64,000 bases of DNA from Cognatiluteimonas profundi (lineage in GTDB: Bacteria; Pseudomonadota; Gammaproteobacteria; Xanthomonadales; Xanthomonadaceae): the NCBI RefSeq assembly GCF_009792795.1, contig NZ_VKHQ01000003.1, positions 186,001-250,000 of the forward strand, given 5' to 3'. The notes beneath the pieces are model-generated. The model worked only from the letters and a program-made list of their open reading frames with translations. It was not told where the DNA came from and did no database searches. Below are positions 1-9,083 of the stretch, piece after piece (position 1 is the first letter of the stretch; the number at the start of each line of letters is the position of its first letter). The translations under genes and the position numbers were made by a program.

Positions 1-217
1 CCTGTACCTGCACGTCGAACCGCGCGTAGTCGTTGATGCGCTCCTGCGGATCCCAGGTCTTGGGCCAGATCTCGCGGAAGAACTTCCCGTCCTTGTAGAT
101 GCGGTGGTGCCCGTCGTCGCCATGGTGGATGACGGGAAAGCGCGCATCGCCGTACTTGGCGGCAAGGTCCGGCCAGTCGCGGGGCAGGTAATGGGCGTGG
201 ATGTCGATCTTGAGCAT
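1..217 (-). CDS. ACMS decarboxylase, amidohydrolase family (N-terminus only)
   Basis: The first 72 codons of a gene that runs off the left edge. It begins MLKIDIHAHYLPRDWP, and the HxH pair (H7, H9) is the first metal-binding motif of the amidohydrolase superfamily. The opening matches 2-amino-3-carboxymuconate-6-semialdehyde decarboxylase, which turns ACMS into 2-aminomuconate semialdehyde plus CO2 in tryptophan/3-hydroxyanthranilate breakdown. The identification leans on context: 3-hydroxyanthranilate dioxygenase, a semialdehyde dehydrogenase and a RidA-type deaminase lie just upstream on the same strand. The start follows the FUSC stop by 9 nt, so it is probably cotranscribed. The rest of the active site lies outside the window. 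Confidence 0.8.
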   Translation of the reverse strand, partial: MLKIDIHAHYLPRDWPDLAAKYGDARFPVIHHGDDGHHRIYKDGKFFREIWPKTWDPQERINDYARFDVQVQ

Positions 218-226
218 GGCGCCAGT

Positions 227-2341
227 TTAACCAGCGACGGCGGCCGCTGCCGTCGCCGGCGCATCGCGGTCGGCGGGGCGCAGGAGATACGCGAGGGTAT
301 CGACGCTGTCGGCGATGCGGTCGCAGGCATCGTCCATCGCCGTCGCGATGGGATCCTCCCGATCGACGAGCGGGAGCAGCACCGCATGGAGGCGACGTTC
401 GGTCGGCCGCAACAAGGGGAGCTCGGCGGCTCGATCCCCGGCCAAGGCCTCGGCGATCCCACCGAGGATCGCGTCGGCCTGCCGTGCGAACGCCGCCATC
501 TGTTCGCCTCCCGGCAATTGCGCCCCATCACGCGCCAGCGCTTCGAGCATGACCGTTGCGCGGATGAGGCGGCTGGCATTGGCCAGGATGGATTCGGCCT
601 TCTTCAACTCGCTCGTCGACGCCCGGCGCATGGGCTCGGCGCGCAGGCGTTCCAGCGAGGCCTGGGCGTTGGTGCGGGCACGGCGCGCCGTGGCGCGGCT
701 GTCCACGAGAGGTGCGATGGATCCGCTGCAGACCGCCGCCAGGTGGTTGCGATAGGCATCGATGAGGCGCCCCAGGTTGGCGCCGACCCGGCGTCCTTCC
801 CACGTGGGCCACAGCGCGTAGGCGGCCAGTGCCAGCGCGCTGCCCAGCAGCGTGGCCACCAGTCGCGCATGCACCGCATCGGCTGGCGCGATGCCGGTAA
901 ACGACAGCAGCAGGACCAGCATGCCGGTCAGCATGGCCACGCCGACGGCGTAGTTGACTGTCGCCAGCAGTCGGAACGCCATGCACAGCACGCCCATCAG
1001 GAGCAGTCGCAATGCCGCACCCTGCATGGCGTAGTGGGCGATGACGGTGGTGAGCAACAGGCCGGCAAAGGTGCCGGCGGTGCGCAGCACGCCGAAGCGC
1101 AAGGTGCCGCCGAAGTCGGGCTTGAGGACGATCGCAGCCGTCATCGGGATCCAGATGCCGTGGGGGATCGTGAGGGCGCGTTCGCACGCTGCGGCGAACC
1201 CCACGCACAGCGCGCAACGGACCGCATGGCGAAACGCGACCGATGTGCCATCGAGGTTGGCCCGCAACGTCGCAAGCGGGGCGTCGGATCTCAGCGCGCG
1301 GGGTAGGCGGACCTCCGACAACTGCGCCTGGATCTCGCCGCGGCTGCTGGCAAGGCGCGCGTTGCGCAGCAAGGCACGCAGCTGGCCCGTCAGGCTGTCG
1401 GCCCGGGTCCGTGCGATCCGCAGCAGGCGTGCATCGGATCGACGGCTGGTGGCCGCGATGGCGGCGCCCAGCGACCGCACGTCAGCCTCGATCGCTTCGA
1501 CGGACGCTTGCGGCGATTCCAGTTGGCCACTACGCACGGATTCGGACAGCACATCGAGGCTCCTGCCTGCATCGTCCAGTACGGCTTCGATGCATCGCCT
1601 CGCGGCTGCGTCTTCCAGCCGGGCGTGCAGGTCGCTCAGCGCAAGCAGGTCCATCCGCACGCGTTCGCAGATTTCCGCCACGACGCGGAACGATTGCATC
1701 GCCGCTCCGCGTGCGCGGTGTTCGCCGTGCAGCATGACCAGCGCCTCCAGGGCCGCCTGGGAGACTGGCGGCCTGAGCGCGGCATCGGGTCGCGAGCGGG
1801 CGGTGTCCGCCAACTGTTGCAACAGGTCAGCCAGCGCGAATCGCTCGGGTCGATACCGATGCAACGGCCATGCCGCCACCGCCAGCAACATCTGCAGCAG
1901 GCCGCCAGCGGAAATCAGCGCGGCGACGCCTGGCGCATTCGCGGGTGCCAGCCGCATGTCGGCCGTCACCATCATCACGATCATGCTCGTGAGCCCGACC
2001 CGCGCCGCCATCGGCCCCAGCGCGACCATCATGCCGCCGACGAACGCAAAGATCAGGACGGCAACGACGAATACCAGCGAGTGCTCTCCGACGAGGATGC
2101 CCAGCAACGCGGACAAGCCCGCCGACAATGCCGCCATCAACATCCATTGCGCCCGCAACCGGTAGGGCCCGGGCTGGTCGGTGAACATCGTGTTCAAGGC
2201 GCCGGTGGCGACAGCCAGGCCGATGTCGACGTGGCCGCTCCAGTATCCGATCGCCAGCGGCGCGACCACTCCCACCGCATTGCGCAGCGCGACGCGCACG
2301 GGAACGTCGCGGGGCTTGAGTGCGAGCAGGGACCCCAGCAC
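227..2341 (-). CDS. FUSC-family membrane protein, probable aromatic acid exporter
   Basis: A large inner-membrane protein of about 704 residues with two similar halves. Each half has a cluster of hydrophobic helices (roughly 20-160 and 370-510) followed by a soluble alpha-helical segment. This is the layout of the FUSC/YccS/AaeB exporter family, whose members include p-hydroxybenzoic acid efflux proteins. It sits inside the 3-hydroxyanthranilate operon, so export of an aromatic or muconate intermediate is a reasonable inference. The start is uncertain: GTG at 2341 falls just after the dioxygenase stop, while an in-frame GTG at 2404 would overlap that gene by 52 nt. Neither has a convincing Shine-Dalgarno sequence. 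Confidence 0.85.
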   Translation of the reverse strand: MLGSLLALKPRDVPVRVALRNAVGVVAPLAIGYWSGHVDIGLAVATGALNTMFTDQPGPYRLRAQWMLMAALSAGLSALLGILVGEHSLVFVVAVLIFAFVGGMMVALGPMAARVGLTSMIVMMVTADMRLAPANAPGVAALISAGGLLQMLLAVAAWPLHRYRPERFALADLLQQLADTARSRPDAALRPPVSQAALEALVMLHGEHRARGAAMQSFRVVAEICERVRMDLLALSDLHARLEDAAARRCIEAVLDDAGRSLDVLSESVRSGQLESPQASVEAIEADVRSLGAAIAATSRRSDARLLRIARTRADSLTGQLRALLRNARLASSRGEIQAQLSEVRLPRALRSDAPLATLRANLDGTSVAFRHAVRCALCVGFAAACERALTIPHGIWIPMTAAIVLKPDFGGTLRFGVLRTAGTFAGLLLTTVIAHYAMQGAALRLLLMGVLCMAFRLLATVNYAVGVAMLTGMLVLLLSFTGIAPADAVHARLVATLLGSALALAAYALWPTWEGRRVGANLGRLIDAYRNHLAAVCSGSIAPLVDSRATARRARTNAQASLERLRAEPMRRASTSELKKAESILANASRLIRATVMLEALARDGAQLPGGEQMAAFARQADAILGGIAEALAGDRAAELPLLRPTERRLHAVLLPLVDREDPIATAMDDACDRIADSVDTLAYLLRPADRDAPATAAAAVAG

Positions 2342-2352
2342 GTGCGTGCCGG

Positions 2353-2883
2353 TCAGGTGTCCGGCATCACGTACTTCGATGGCGCCGGGTTGACGTGCCC
2401 GCACTGCCCGCAGGTGCGACGCTCGATGGATGCATAGAAGCGATCGAAGACCGGCGGGAAGTCCGTCTCGATGTCATGCAGGTGGAAATATTCCTCGTAC
2501 AACTTGTGGTTGCACTGCTCGCAGAACCACATCAGGCCATCGTCCTCATGCGGCAGTCGCTTGCGTTCGATCACCAGGCCGATCGAGTCGGCGAAGCGCT
2601 GTGGCGAGTGCGGTGTCCGCGGCGGCAGCAGGAAGATTTCCCCCGCGCGCAGGGGAATGTCGCGGACGGCTCCATCCTCTTGGATACGAAGCACCATCTC
2701 GCCTTCCAACTGGTAGAACCACTCCGGGCCTTCGTCCCAGTGGTAGTCGGTGCGCGCATTCGGGCCGCCGACCACCATGACGATGAAATCGCCGTCGTAG
2801 ATGCACTTGTTGCCGACCGGCGGCTTGAGCAGGTGCCGGTGTTCGTCGATCCAGGCCTGCAGGTTGAGCGGGGAGGGCAGCAT
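2353..2883 (-). CDS. nbaC: 3-hydroxyanthranilate 3,4-dioxygenase
   Basis: A 176-residue cupin dioxygenase that opens the ring of 3-hydroxyanthranilate to give 2-amino-3-carboxymuconate semialdehyde. The Fe(II) site is visible in [19 protein letters not shown] (first His and Glu ligands) and in the later [10 protein letters not shown] segment (second His). The C-terminus carries two CxxC pairs (FCEQC and TCGQC), the rubredoxin-like second iron site typical of bacterial forms. The start chosen is ATG 2883 ([11 protein letters not shown]), giving the usual family length; codons further upstream would run into the RidA gene. It is followed by the FUSC exporter and the ACMS decarboxylase that uses its product. 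Confidence 0.95.
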   Translation of the reverse strand: MLPSPLNLQAWIDEHRHLLKPPVGNKCIYDGDFIVMVVGGPNARTDYHWDEGPEWFYQLEGEMVLRIQEDGAVRDIPLRAGEIFLLPPRTPHSPQRFADSIGLVIERKRLPHEDDGLMWFCEQCNHKLYEEYFHLHDIETDFPPVFDRFYASIERRTCGQCGHVNPAPSKYVMPDT

Positions 2884-2887
2884 GGGG

Positions 2888-3313
2888 TCAGTCCTTGAGC
2901 ACGGCAGTGCACTTGAGCTCGATCGCAATGGCCGTCGGCAGTGCGGTGATGCCCACCGTGGTCCGGCAGGGCGCCGTCGACGCATCAGGGAAATACTCGG
3001 CCCAGATGGCGTTGTAGATGCGGAAGTCCGCGAGCATGTCGGTGAGGTAGACGGTCACGTCGACCAGGTCATCCCACTGCGCGCCGCTGGCCTGAAGCAC
3101 CGCGCGGACGTTGGCCAGGACGGCGTGCGTCTGCGCGGCGATGTCGTAGCGGCGCACACGGCCATCGGCGTAGACCTCGTTGCCGGGGACCTCGTTGGTC
3201 GTCGGATCACGCGGGCCGATGCCGGACAGGAACAGCAGGTTGCCCACGCGCCGCGCATGCGGATAGTTGCCCACTGGCCGTGGCGCCGATGATGCCTGGA
3301 TTGCCTGGGTCAC
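2888..3313 (-). CDS. RidA-family protein, probable 2-aminomuconate deaminase
   Basis: A 141-residue YjgF/RidA-fold protein. The conserved substrate-binding arginine lies in [12 protein letters not shown] near the C-terminus, and the family signature [12 protein letters not shown] is near the N-terminus. In kynurenine and 2-nitrobenzoate degradation clusters a RidA-like protein (AmnD/NbaF type) deaminates 2-aminomuconate, releasing ammonia. That role fits here because the gene lies between the semialdehyde dehydrogenase side and the dioxygenase. The start is GTG at 3313, and the GTGA overlap with the carbonic anhydrase stop indicates translational coupling. A generic enamine deaminase role cannot be excluded. 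Confidence 0.85.
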   Translation of the reverse strand: MTQAIQASSAPRPVGNYPHARRVGNLLFLSGIGPRDPTTNEVPGNEVYADGRVRRYDIAAQTHAVLANVRAVLQASGAQWDDLVDVTVYLTDMLADFRIYNAIWAEYFPDASTAPCRTTVGITALPTAIAIELKCTAVLKD

Positions 3314-3969
3314 GCGTCACCCCGGCTGTCGCGCAGCCGCGACAGCGCATTGGCATAGGCGGGCTCCAGCGCTTCCGCAGAATCGACGTCCATGCCGAGC
3401 TCGCGAACCCGCCCGTCGTGCAGGCTGTAGACCCAGCCGTGCACCGACAGCGCCTGTCCGCGTGCCCAGGCATCGGTGACGACGGTGGTGAGACAGACGT
3501 TCTCGGCCTGCTCGATGGCGTTGAGTTCGCAAAGCCGGTCGCTGCGGAGGGGTGGCTCGACCAGTTCCAGCAGTCCCGAATGCTTCTGCGCCACGTCGCC
3601 GACGTGCCGGATCCAGTTGTCGGCCAGGCCGACGCGGGTGCCGTGCAGCGCCGCGTGCACACCGCCGCAGCCGTAGTGGCCGACGACGAGGATGTGTTCG
3701 ACATGCAGCACGTCGACGGCAAACTGGATCACCGACATGCAGTTGAGGTCGGTATGGACCATCACGTTGGCGATGTTGCGGTGGACGAAGACCTCGCCCG
3801 GTGCGAGTCCCATGATCTGGTTGGCCGGCACGCGAGAGTCCGAGCAGCCGATCCACAGGTACTTTGGCGCCTGTTGGATCGACAGGCGCTCGAAGAACCC
3901 GGGGTCGTCGCGATGGACGCTCGCGGCCCATTCGCGGTTGTTGCGCAGCAGTTCGCTCAGCTCGGTCAT
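3310..3969 (-). CDS. Beta-class carbonic anhydrase
   Basis: A 219-residue beta-carbonic anhydrase of the E. coli Can type, interconverting CO2 and bicarbonate with a zinc cofactor. The zinc ligands and the Asp/Arg dyad are visible: WIGCSDSRVPANQI (Cys, Asp, Arg) and VVGHYGCGGVHAAL (His, Cys). It overlaps the aldehyde dehydrogenase stop by ATGA (3966-3969) and the RidA start by GTGA, so it is firmly inside the operon. The neighbouring ACMS decarboxylase releases CO2, which gives a plausible reason for the placement. It could also be the cell's general carbonic anhydrase. Confidence 0.95.
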   Translation of the reverse strand: MTELSELLRNNREWAASVHRDDPGFFERLSIQQAPKYLWIGCSDSRVPANQIMGLAPGEVFVHRNIANVMVHTDLNCMSVIQFAVDVLHVEHILVVGHYGCGGVHAALHGTRVGLADNWIRHVGDVAQKHSGLLELVEPPLRSDRLCELNAIEQAENVCLTTVVTDAWARGQALSVHGWVYSLHDGRVRELGMDVDSAEALEPAYANALSRLRDSRGDA

Positions 3970-5390
3970 CCGATGAATATCCCCACGTTCCTGGTATCTG
4001 TGAAAAACCGCATGGCCTCGAAGCCGCCTTCGCTGCCCAGGCCGGATTGGCCCATGCCGCCGAACGGCGTGCGCAGGTCGCGCATCATCCACGTATTGAT
4101 CCATACGACACCGGCATGGATGCCCGCGGCGAGGCGATGGGCGCGGACGAGGTCGCGCGTCCAGATGGACGCAGCGAGCCCATAGTCGCTTGCGTTGGCC
4201 ATGGCCAGCGCCTCGGCGTCGGTGTCGAATGCCTGCAGCGTCGCGACCGGTCCGAAGATCTCCTCGCGATTGCCGGCGCAATCCTGCCCCAGGCCATCGA
4301 TGATCGTCGGTGGGACGAACCAGCCCGGGCGTTCGAGTGCGTGTCCGCCGCAGAGCACGTTGCCGCCGTCCTCGCGGGCCTGGGCGATGGCCTTCATCAC
4401 CTTGTCGAAATGCGCCTGCGAGACCAGCGGACCTAGATCGGTGTTCTCGTCGTCAGGGTCGCCAACGCGCAGCGATGTCGCCTGCGCAACCAGCGCATCG
4501 CGGAATGCTGGATAGATGCTGCGTTCGACCAGGATGCGCGAGCCGCACAGGCAGATCTGCCCGGAGTTCTGGAAGGCGGACCGCGCGATCGTCGCGATCT
4601 GCGCCTGCCAGTCGCTGTCGGCGAAGACCAGCGTGGGATTCTTGCCGCCCATTTCCAGCGACACTTTCTTCAGCAGCGGCGCCGCCATGGTGGCGATCCG
4701 CTTGCCGACGACGGTGCTGCCGGTGAACGAGATCGCGCGTACGTCGCGATGGGTCACGAGCGCTTCGCCGACTTCAGGCCCGAGCCCATGGACGATGTTG
4801 AGCACGCCCGCGGGCAGTCCGATGTCGGCAGCCAGTTCGCCGAGCATGGTCGCGGTGCGCGGCGTGACTTCGGATGGTTTCGCGACGACGGTGTTGCCGG
4901 CGGCCAGCGCGGGGGCGATCTTCCAGGTCAGCAGGTAGAGCGGCAGGTTCCACGGCGAGATGGTGCCGACCACGCCAAGCGGTTGGCGCACGGTGTAGTT
5001 CAGCCCGGCCTGCCCGTGGTGGGATTCGCTCGCGAACTGGGTCGCCGCATGCGCGAAGAACCGCAGGTTGCTGATGGCGCGCGGGATCTCGATCTCGCGT
5101 GCCAGCCGGATGGGTTTCCCGCCATCGCGTGATTCGGCCTGCGCGAAATCCTCAAGTCGCGCTTCCAGCGCGTCGGCAAGACGCTCGAGCCAGCGCGCGC
5201 GTTCCATGCTGGCCGCGGACGACCATTGCGGAAAGGCCCGCCGGGCAGCGGCGACGGCCTTGTCGACATCATCCGCATTGCCGGCGGCGACCTGCGCCAC
5301 GGCGCGGGCGGTCGCTGGATCGAATACGTCGAGCCAGCGATCGCTCGCCGGGTCGCATGCGTGGCCGTCGATCCAGTGTTTGAAGCGCAT
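3966..5390 (-). CDS. 2-aminomuconate semialdehyde dehydrogenase-type ALDH
   Basis: A 474-residue NAD-dependent aldehyde dehydrogenase. Visible motifs are the nucleotide-binding FTGSTVVGKRIA, the general base Glu in LEMGGKNP, the catalytic Cys in FQNSGQICLCGSR and the EEIFGPV loop. The sequence resembles 2-hydroxymuconic/2-aminomuconic semialdehyde dehydrogenases (XylG/AmnC/NbaE type), which oxidise the ACMS decarboxylase product to 2-aminomuconate. Its position in the 3-hydroxyanthranilate operon supports this assignment over a generic betaine- or hydroxymuconic-aldehyde dehydrogenase. It overlaps the carbonic anhydrase gene by 4 nt; a 98-nt gap separates it from the upstream SDR gene. Confidence 0.9.
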   Translation of the reverse strand: MRFKHWIDGHACDPASDRWLDVFDPATARAVAQVAAGNADDVDKAVAAARRAFPQWSSAASMERARWLERLADALEARLEDFAQAESRDGGKPIRLAREIEIPRAISNLRFFAHAATQFASESHHGQAGLNYTVRQPLGVVGTISPWNLPLYLLTWKIAPALAAGNTVVAKPSEVTPRTATMLGELAADIGLPAGVLNIVHGLGPEVGEALVTHRDVRAISFTGSTVVGKRIATMAAPLLKKVSLEMGGKNPTLVFADSDWQAQIATIARSAFQNSGQICLCGSRILVERSIYPAFRDALVAQATSLRVGDPDDENTDLGPLVSQAHFDKVMKAIAQAREDGGNVLCGGHALERPGWFVPPTIIDGLGQDCAGNREEIFGPVATLQAFDTDAEALAMANASDYGLAASIWTRDLVRAHRLAAGIHAGVVWINTWMMRDLRTPFGGMGQSGLGSEGGFEAMRFFTDTRNVGIFIG

Positions 5391-5488
5391 CCGCCAAGCT
5401 TATCGCGTGGAGGTCCGCGCCGCTAAGGAACTCGCCTGCGACAAGGCTCGCGGGCCGCACCGGCAGGCGGAACCGAGCCGTCGGTTCT

Positions 5489-6274
5489 TCAGATCGACTG
5501 CATGCGTCCGCCGTCGACGGCCAGGGACACCCCGTTGACATAGGCGGCCGCCGGCGAGCAGAGGAACGCAATAACGCCGCCGATCTCGGCCGGCTGCGCG
5601 AAGCGGCCGACGGGGACGTTCCTGCGCATGCCATCGAGGATCGCGGCTTCGGGCTGGCCGGAGGCCTGCGATCGTTCGGCGACGATCTGCGCGATGCGGC
5701 CAGTCTGCGTGTAGCCCGGCAGCACGTTGTTGACGGTGATGCCGAATGGCCCGAGTTCGCGCGACAGGGTCTTGCTCCAGCTGGCGACTGCGCCCCGGAT
5801 CGTGTTGGAGACGCCCAATCCGACGATCGGCTCCTTCACCGAGGTCGAGATGACGTTGACGATGCGCCCCCAGTTGGCCGCCTGCATGCAGGGAACCACC
5901 ACCTGCGCGATAGCCTGGCTGGCGACCAGGTGCCGGGTGAACGCGTCGAGGAAAGCGGCAATGTCGGCGGTCAACGCCGGGCCGCCGGGAGGCCCGCCGG
6001 TGTTGTTGATGAGGATGTGCACCGGTCTGCCCGCGATCAGCGCCTGGACCTGGGCCCGCAGCGCATCGGTCTGCGCAAGGTCGGCCTGGATCCAGCCATG
6101 ATGCTGCCCGTCGCGGCACGGCAGGGCTGCCGCGGCGTCCTGCAGTGCACCGGCGCGTCGCGCCAGCAGGGTGACATCGGCTCCCAGCAGCGCGAGTTCC
6201 TCCGCCGCTGCGCGGCCGATGCCGTCCGACCCGCCGCAGACGAGCGCGTGCTTGCCGCTAAGGTTCAGGTCCAT
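5489..6274 (-). CDS. SDR-family protein with a degenerate catalytic site
   Basis: A 261-residue short-chain dehydrogenase/reductase fold. The N-terminus has a near-standard nucleotide loop (CGGSDGIGRA), followed by the NNTGG structural motif. Where the active-site YxxxK is expected, the sequence reads VSNTIRGAV, so Tyr is replaced by Ser and Lys by Arg. This matches a known BKR-like SDR subgroup that lacks the perfect cofactor motif and catalytic tetrad. The protein may be a reductase with altered chemistry or a non-catalytic binder. It overlaps the PaiB-like gene by 17 nt and belongs to the catabolic operon. The substrate is not known. Confidence 0.85.
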   Translation of the reverse strand: MDLNLSGKHALVCGGSDGIGRAAAEELALLGADVTLLARRAGALQDAAAALPCRDGQHHGWIQADLAQTDALRAQVQALIAGRPVHILINNTGGPPGGPALTADIAAFLDAFTRHLVASQAIAQVVVPCMQAANWGRIVNVISTSVKEPIVGLGVSNTIRGAVASWSKTLSRELGPFGITVNNVLPGYTQTGRIAQIVAERSQASGQPEAAILDGMRRNVPVGRFAQPAEIGGVIAFLCSPAAAYVNGVSLAVDGGRMQSI

Positions 6275-6911
6275 CTCGATCTCCTTGGATAGTCCCGGGC
6301 AAGCGCTCGCGCATGAGCATGGCGACGTCGTGACTCGACTGCCCCGGCTGCTGCGCGAGATGCGCGGCGACCGATTGCCGATTGCCGATGGGATGGTTCT
6401 GGTTGAGCTTGAATTTCAACTGGACTGCCGTGATGGCCATCCTGAAGCCGGTAATGCCCCTGAGTTGGCTGCGCAGCTCGGCCCGGCCGTGCTCGTAGGC
6501 CCAGTCGCTTCCGGCACGCGCTTCATGTTGCCGTGTCAGGTCGCCGACCAGCGCGCCCAGCGCGGCTTCGTCGTCGAAGGTATGCAGCTCGCCACCCAGG
6601 TGGGCAATCGCGTAATTCCACGTGGGCACGCGCGCTGCATCTTCCTTGTCCGGATACCACGACGGCGATATGTAGGCTTGCGGCCCATGGATGATCGCCA
6701 GCGCATGTCCGTCGTGGCGACTTTGCGGATTTGCGCGCGCCCAATGGCCCGACAGTTCGATCCGTGTGCCCTGGCGCTGGTACAGGACCGGCAGATGGCT
6801 GATGTCAGGCGCGCCATCGCGCATGGTGATCAAGGTGATGAAATTGTCGCGCTCGACAAGCCTGTCGAGCGCGACAAGATCGGATTCCTCGAACGCCCTG
6901 GGCAGGTACAC
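6258..6911 (-). CDS. PaiB-type FMN-binding protein
   Basis: A 217-residue protein of the PaiB/FMN-binding negative transcriptional regulator family, a split-barrel flavin-reductase-like fold. The start is taken as GTG 6911, giving the family's usual opening VYLPRAFEESD; other features include PSWYPDKEDAARVPTWNY and a C-terminal KLNQN segment. Named after B. subtilis PaiB, most members are of unproven function and may be flavin-dependent enzymes rather than regulators. It overlaps the SDR start and lies directly downstream of an unknown small gene. Regulation of, or redox work in, the aromatic operon are both possible. Confidence 0.8.
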   Translation of the reverse strand: MYLPRAFEESDLVALDRLVERDNFITLITMRDGAPDISHLPVLYQRQGTRIELSGHWARANPQSRHDGHALAIIHGPQAYISPSWYPDKEDAARVPTWNYAIAHLGGELHTFDDEAALGALVGDLTRQHEARAGSDWAYEHGRAELRSQLRGITGFRMAITAVQLKFKLNQNHPIGNRQSVAAHLAQQPGQSSHDVAMLMRERLPGTIQGDRDGPEP

Positions 6912-6921
6912 GGCCGAATTG

Positions 6922-7218
6922 TCAGCGCGGTTCGCCGAGCGCATGGAACATCTTCGCGCGCAAGGCTTCGTCGTTGTCCGCCTGCGGCGGTTGAACCTCA
7001 TCCAGGTCGAAACCGCGCTCGAGTGCGTCCTGTGCATCGATCCCGTCGAACGCGACGAACTCGGCATCCATCAACGCCGCACGGGCCGTGTCCTCGCTGT
7101 CGTAGGCGAGCGTGTTGCCGTCGCTGTCGAAGACCTCGGCGGTTCCCGCATCCCGCACGCGCAGCCGGGCCCAGACCAGCGTGCGCCCCAGCGTCGCCAG
7201 CCACCATTCGTCGCTCAT
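6922..7218 (-). CDS. Conserved-looking hypothetical protein, 98 aa
   Basis: A small acidic protein starting MSDEWWLATLGRTLVWARLRVRD, with a central segment AEVFDSDGNTLAYDSEDTARAALMDAEFVAFDG that resembles a small alpha/beta domain. I do not recognise a named family. The start at 7218 overlaps the stop of the upstream membrane-protein gene by ATGA (7215-7218); an ATG 24 nt earlier is possible but would enlarge the overlap. The tight coupling to both neighbours supports a real gene. It is soluble, with no signal peptide or cysteine motif. Confidence 0.7.
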   Translation of the reverse strand: MSDEWWLATLGRTLVWARLRVRDAGTAEVFDSDGNTLAYDSEDTARAALMDAEFVAFDGIDAQDALERGFDLDEVQPPQADNDEALRAKMFHALGEPR

Positions 7219-7532
7219 GCCATCACGACCGATGCCAGCCACAACAGGCCTGCCAGCGACAGGCCCAGCATGATCACGAGCAGCGAAATCCTGGCCGGCG
7301 TCGCCAGTCCGCTCAGGGAGGGATCACGGACTTCACGATAGCCGCCACGCAACAGCCAACCCAGCGCCGAGGGCTTGAGGAAGGCGCCCTGGCCCAATTG
7401 CGCGGCAATACCCGAATGGCGATCGCGGACATGCACCAGCGTCAACGGCCAGAAGATGACGAACGCGGTGGCCCCGGCGATCGCGATCGCGACGAAGAGC
7501 AGTGCGAAAAACAGGATCATGTCCGTGCTCAT
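7215..7532 (-). CDS. Small membrane protein of unknown function
   Basis: A 105-residue protein with two clear membrane segments: one at the N-terminus (ILFFALLFVAIAIAGATAFV) and one at the C-terminus (ISLLVIMLGLSLAGLLWLA). The cytosolic or periplasmic loop between them is about 45 residues and contains a basic patch. I cannot assign a family. It begins 3 nt after the asnS stop and overlaps the next gene by 4 nt, so it is probably part of a transcript that starts at asnS. Confidence 0.7.
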   Translation of the reverse strand: MSTDMILFFALLFVAIAIAGATAFVIFWPLTLVHVRDRHSGIAAQLGQGAFLKPSALGWLLRGGYREVRDPSLSGLATPARISLLVIMLGLSLAGLLWLASVVMA

Positions 7533-7535
7533 CGA

Positions 7536-8936
7536 TCAGTACTCCGCCTGTCCCGGCGCACGCGGGTAGGGCAGTGCGTCGCGGATGTTGGACAGGCCGC
7601 AGACGTAGACGACCAGTCGTTCGAAGCCCAATCCGAATCCGGCATGCGGCACGCTGCCGTAGCGGCGGAAATCGCGATACCAGCCGTAGTGTTCGGGATC
7701 CAGGCCGAACTGCGCCATGCGTTTGTCCAGCACGTCCAGGCGTTCCTCGCGCTGGCTGCCACCGATGATCTCGCCGATGCCCGGCGCCAGCACGTCCATC
7801 GCCGCGACCGTCCTGCCGTCATCGTTCAGGCGCATGTAGAACGCCTTGATGTGCTCGGGGTAATTGGTGACGACCACCGGGCGTCCGACATGCTGCTCGG
7901 TCAGCCAGCGCTCGTGTTCGGTCTGCAGGTCCAGGCCCCACTCGACCGGGAACTCGAATTTCTCCCCGGACTTCTGCAGCAACGCGATGGCATCGGTGTA
8001 GTCGATGCGCTCGAAGGGTGCATTGACGAAGGCTTCCAGTCGCGTGATCGCGTCGGGCTGGACGCGTTCGGCGATGAATGCCAGGTCGTCGCCGCGTTCG
8101 TGCAGGACCGCGCGGAACAGGTATTTCAGGAAGTCCTCGGCGAGCGCCGCATTGTCGTCGAGGTTGGCGAAGGCGATTTCCGGCTCGATCATCCAGAATT
8201 CGGCCAGGTGGCGCGTGGTGTTGCTGTTCTCCGCGCGGAAGGTCGGCCCGAATGTATAGACCTTGCTCAGTGCCAGGCAGTAGGCCTCGACGTTGAGCTG
8301 GCCCGATACGGTGAGGAATGTCTCCTTGCCGAAGAAATCGCGGGAGAAATCCACCTGTCCGTCGGTGCCGCGCGGCAGGTTGGCCATGTCCAGGGTGGAT
8401 ACGCGGAACATCTGCCCGGCGCCCTCGGCGTCGGACGTGGTGATGATCGGCGTGCTGATCCAGTAGAAACCGTTGTGGTGGAAGTAGCGGTGCACGGCCT
8501 GTGCAAGGCAGTTGCGGATACGGGTGACCGCGCCGAACAGATTGGTGCGCGGGCGCAGATGCGCGACCTCGCGCAGGAATTCGAGCGAATGCGCCTTGGG
8601 CTGGATCGGATAGGTTTCCGGATCGTCGACCCAGCCCACGACCTCGATGGCATGCGCCTGGATCTCGAAGGCCTGGCCCTGGCCCTGGGACGGCGAGAGC
8701 GTGCCGGTGGCGATCACCGAGCAGCCCGCCGTCAGGCGCTTCACCTCGGTGTCGTAGTTGGCCAGCGTGGCGGGAGCGACCACCTGGATCGCGGCAAAGC
8801 ACGAGCCGTCGCTGACGTTGACGAACGACAGGCCCGCCTTGGAATCGCGCCGGGTGCGAACCCATCCGCGGACGGTGACTTCGCCTCCATCCGGCAGTTT
8901 GCCTGCGAGTGCGTGTTCGACGCTGACCGTTGTCAT
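7536..8936 (-). CDS. asnS: Asparaginyl-tRNA synthetase
   Basis: A 466-residue class II aminoacyl-tRNA synthetase. The N-terminal OB fold for anticodon recognition ([20 protein letters not shown]) is followed by the catalytic core. Class II motif 2 is [25 protein letters not shown] and motif 3 is [13 protein letters not shown]. The FxAENS signature separates AsnRS from AspRS. The start ATG 8936 ([12 protein letters not shown]) gives the usual length. It is the first gene of the leftward array and is divergent from the IscA-type gene across 159 nt. Confidence 0.97.
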   Translation of the reverse strand: MTTVSVEHALAGKLPDGGEVTVRGWVRTRRDSKAGLSFVNVSDGSCFAAIQVVAPATLANYDTEVKRLTAGCSVIATGTLSPSQGQGQAFEIQAHAIEVVGWVDDPETYPIQPKAHSLEFLREVAHLRPRTNLFGAVTRIRNCLAQAVHRYFHHNGFYWISTPIITTSDAEGAGQMFRVSTLDMANLPRGTDGQVDFSRDFFGKETFLTVSGQLNVEAYCLALSKVYTFGPTFRAENSNTTRHLAEFWMIEPEIAFANLDDNAALAEDFLKYLFRAVLHERGDDLAFIAERVQPDAITRLEAFVNAPFERIDYTDAIALLQKSGEKFEFPVEWGLDLQTEHERWLTEQHVGRPVVVTNYPEHIKAFYMRLNDDGRTVAAMDVLAPGIGEIIGGSQREERLDVLDKRMAQFGLDPEHYGWYRDFRRYGSVPHAGFGLGFERLVVYVCGLSNIRDALPYPRAPGQAEY

Positions 8937-9083
8937 GCCTTGAATCCCGCCCATCGGCGCCTATTTAGTGAGCGTGGAAGTCTACCTCGACGCGGGAGAC
9001 CCGCTGGCGAATTTTCGCGATGCGCCGCCACGCGCTCTTGGTTCGCGGCATTGGAAGTCAAGAGTCCATATCGCCCCGGGAGC

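Noticed and set aside
6905..6911. A leaderless start for the PaiB-like gene (GACAAT 6 nt before its GTG)
   Set aside because: The hexamer lacks the leading T of TANNNT and overlaps the stop of the upstream gene; the gene is more likely cotranscribed.
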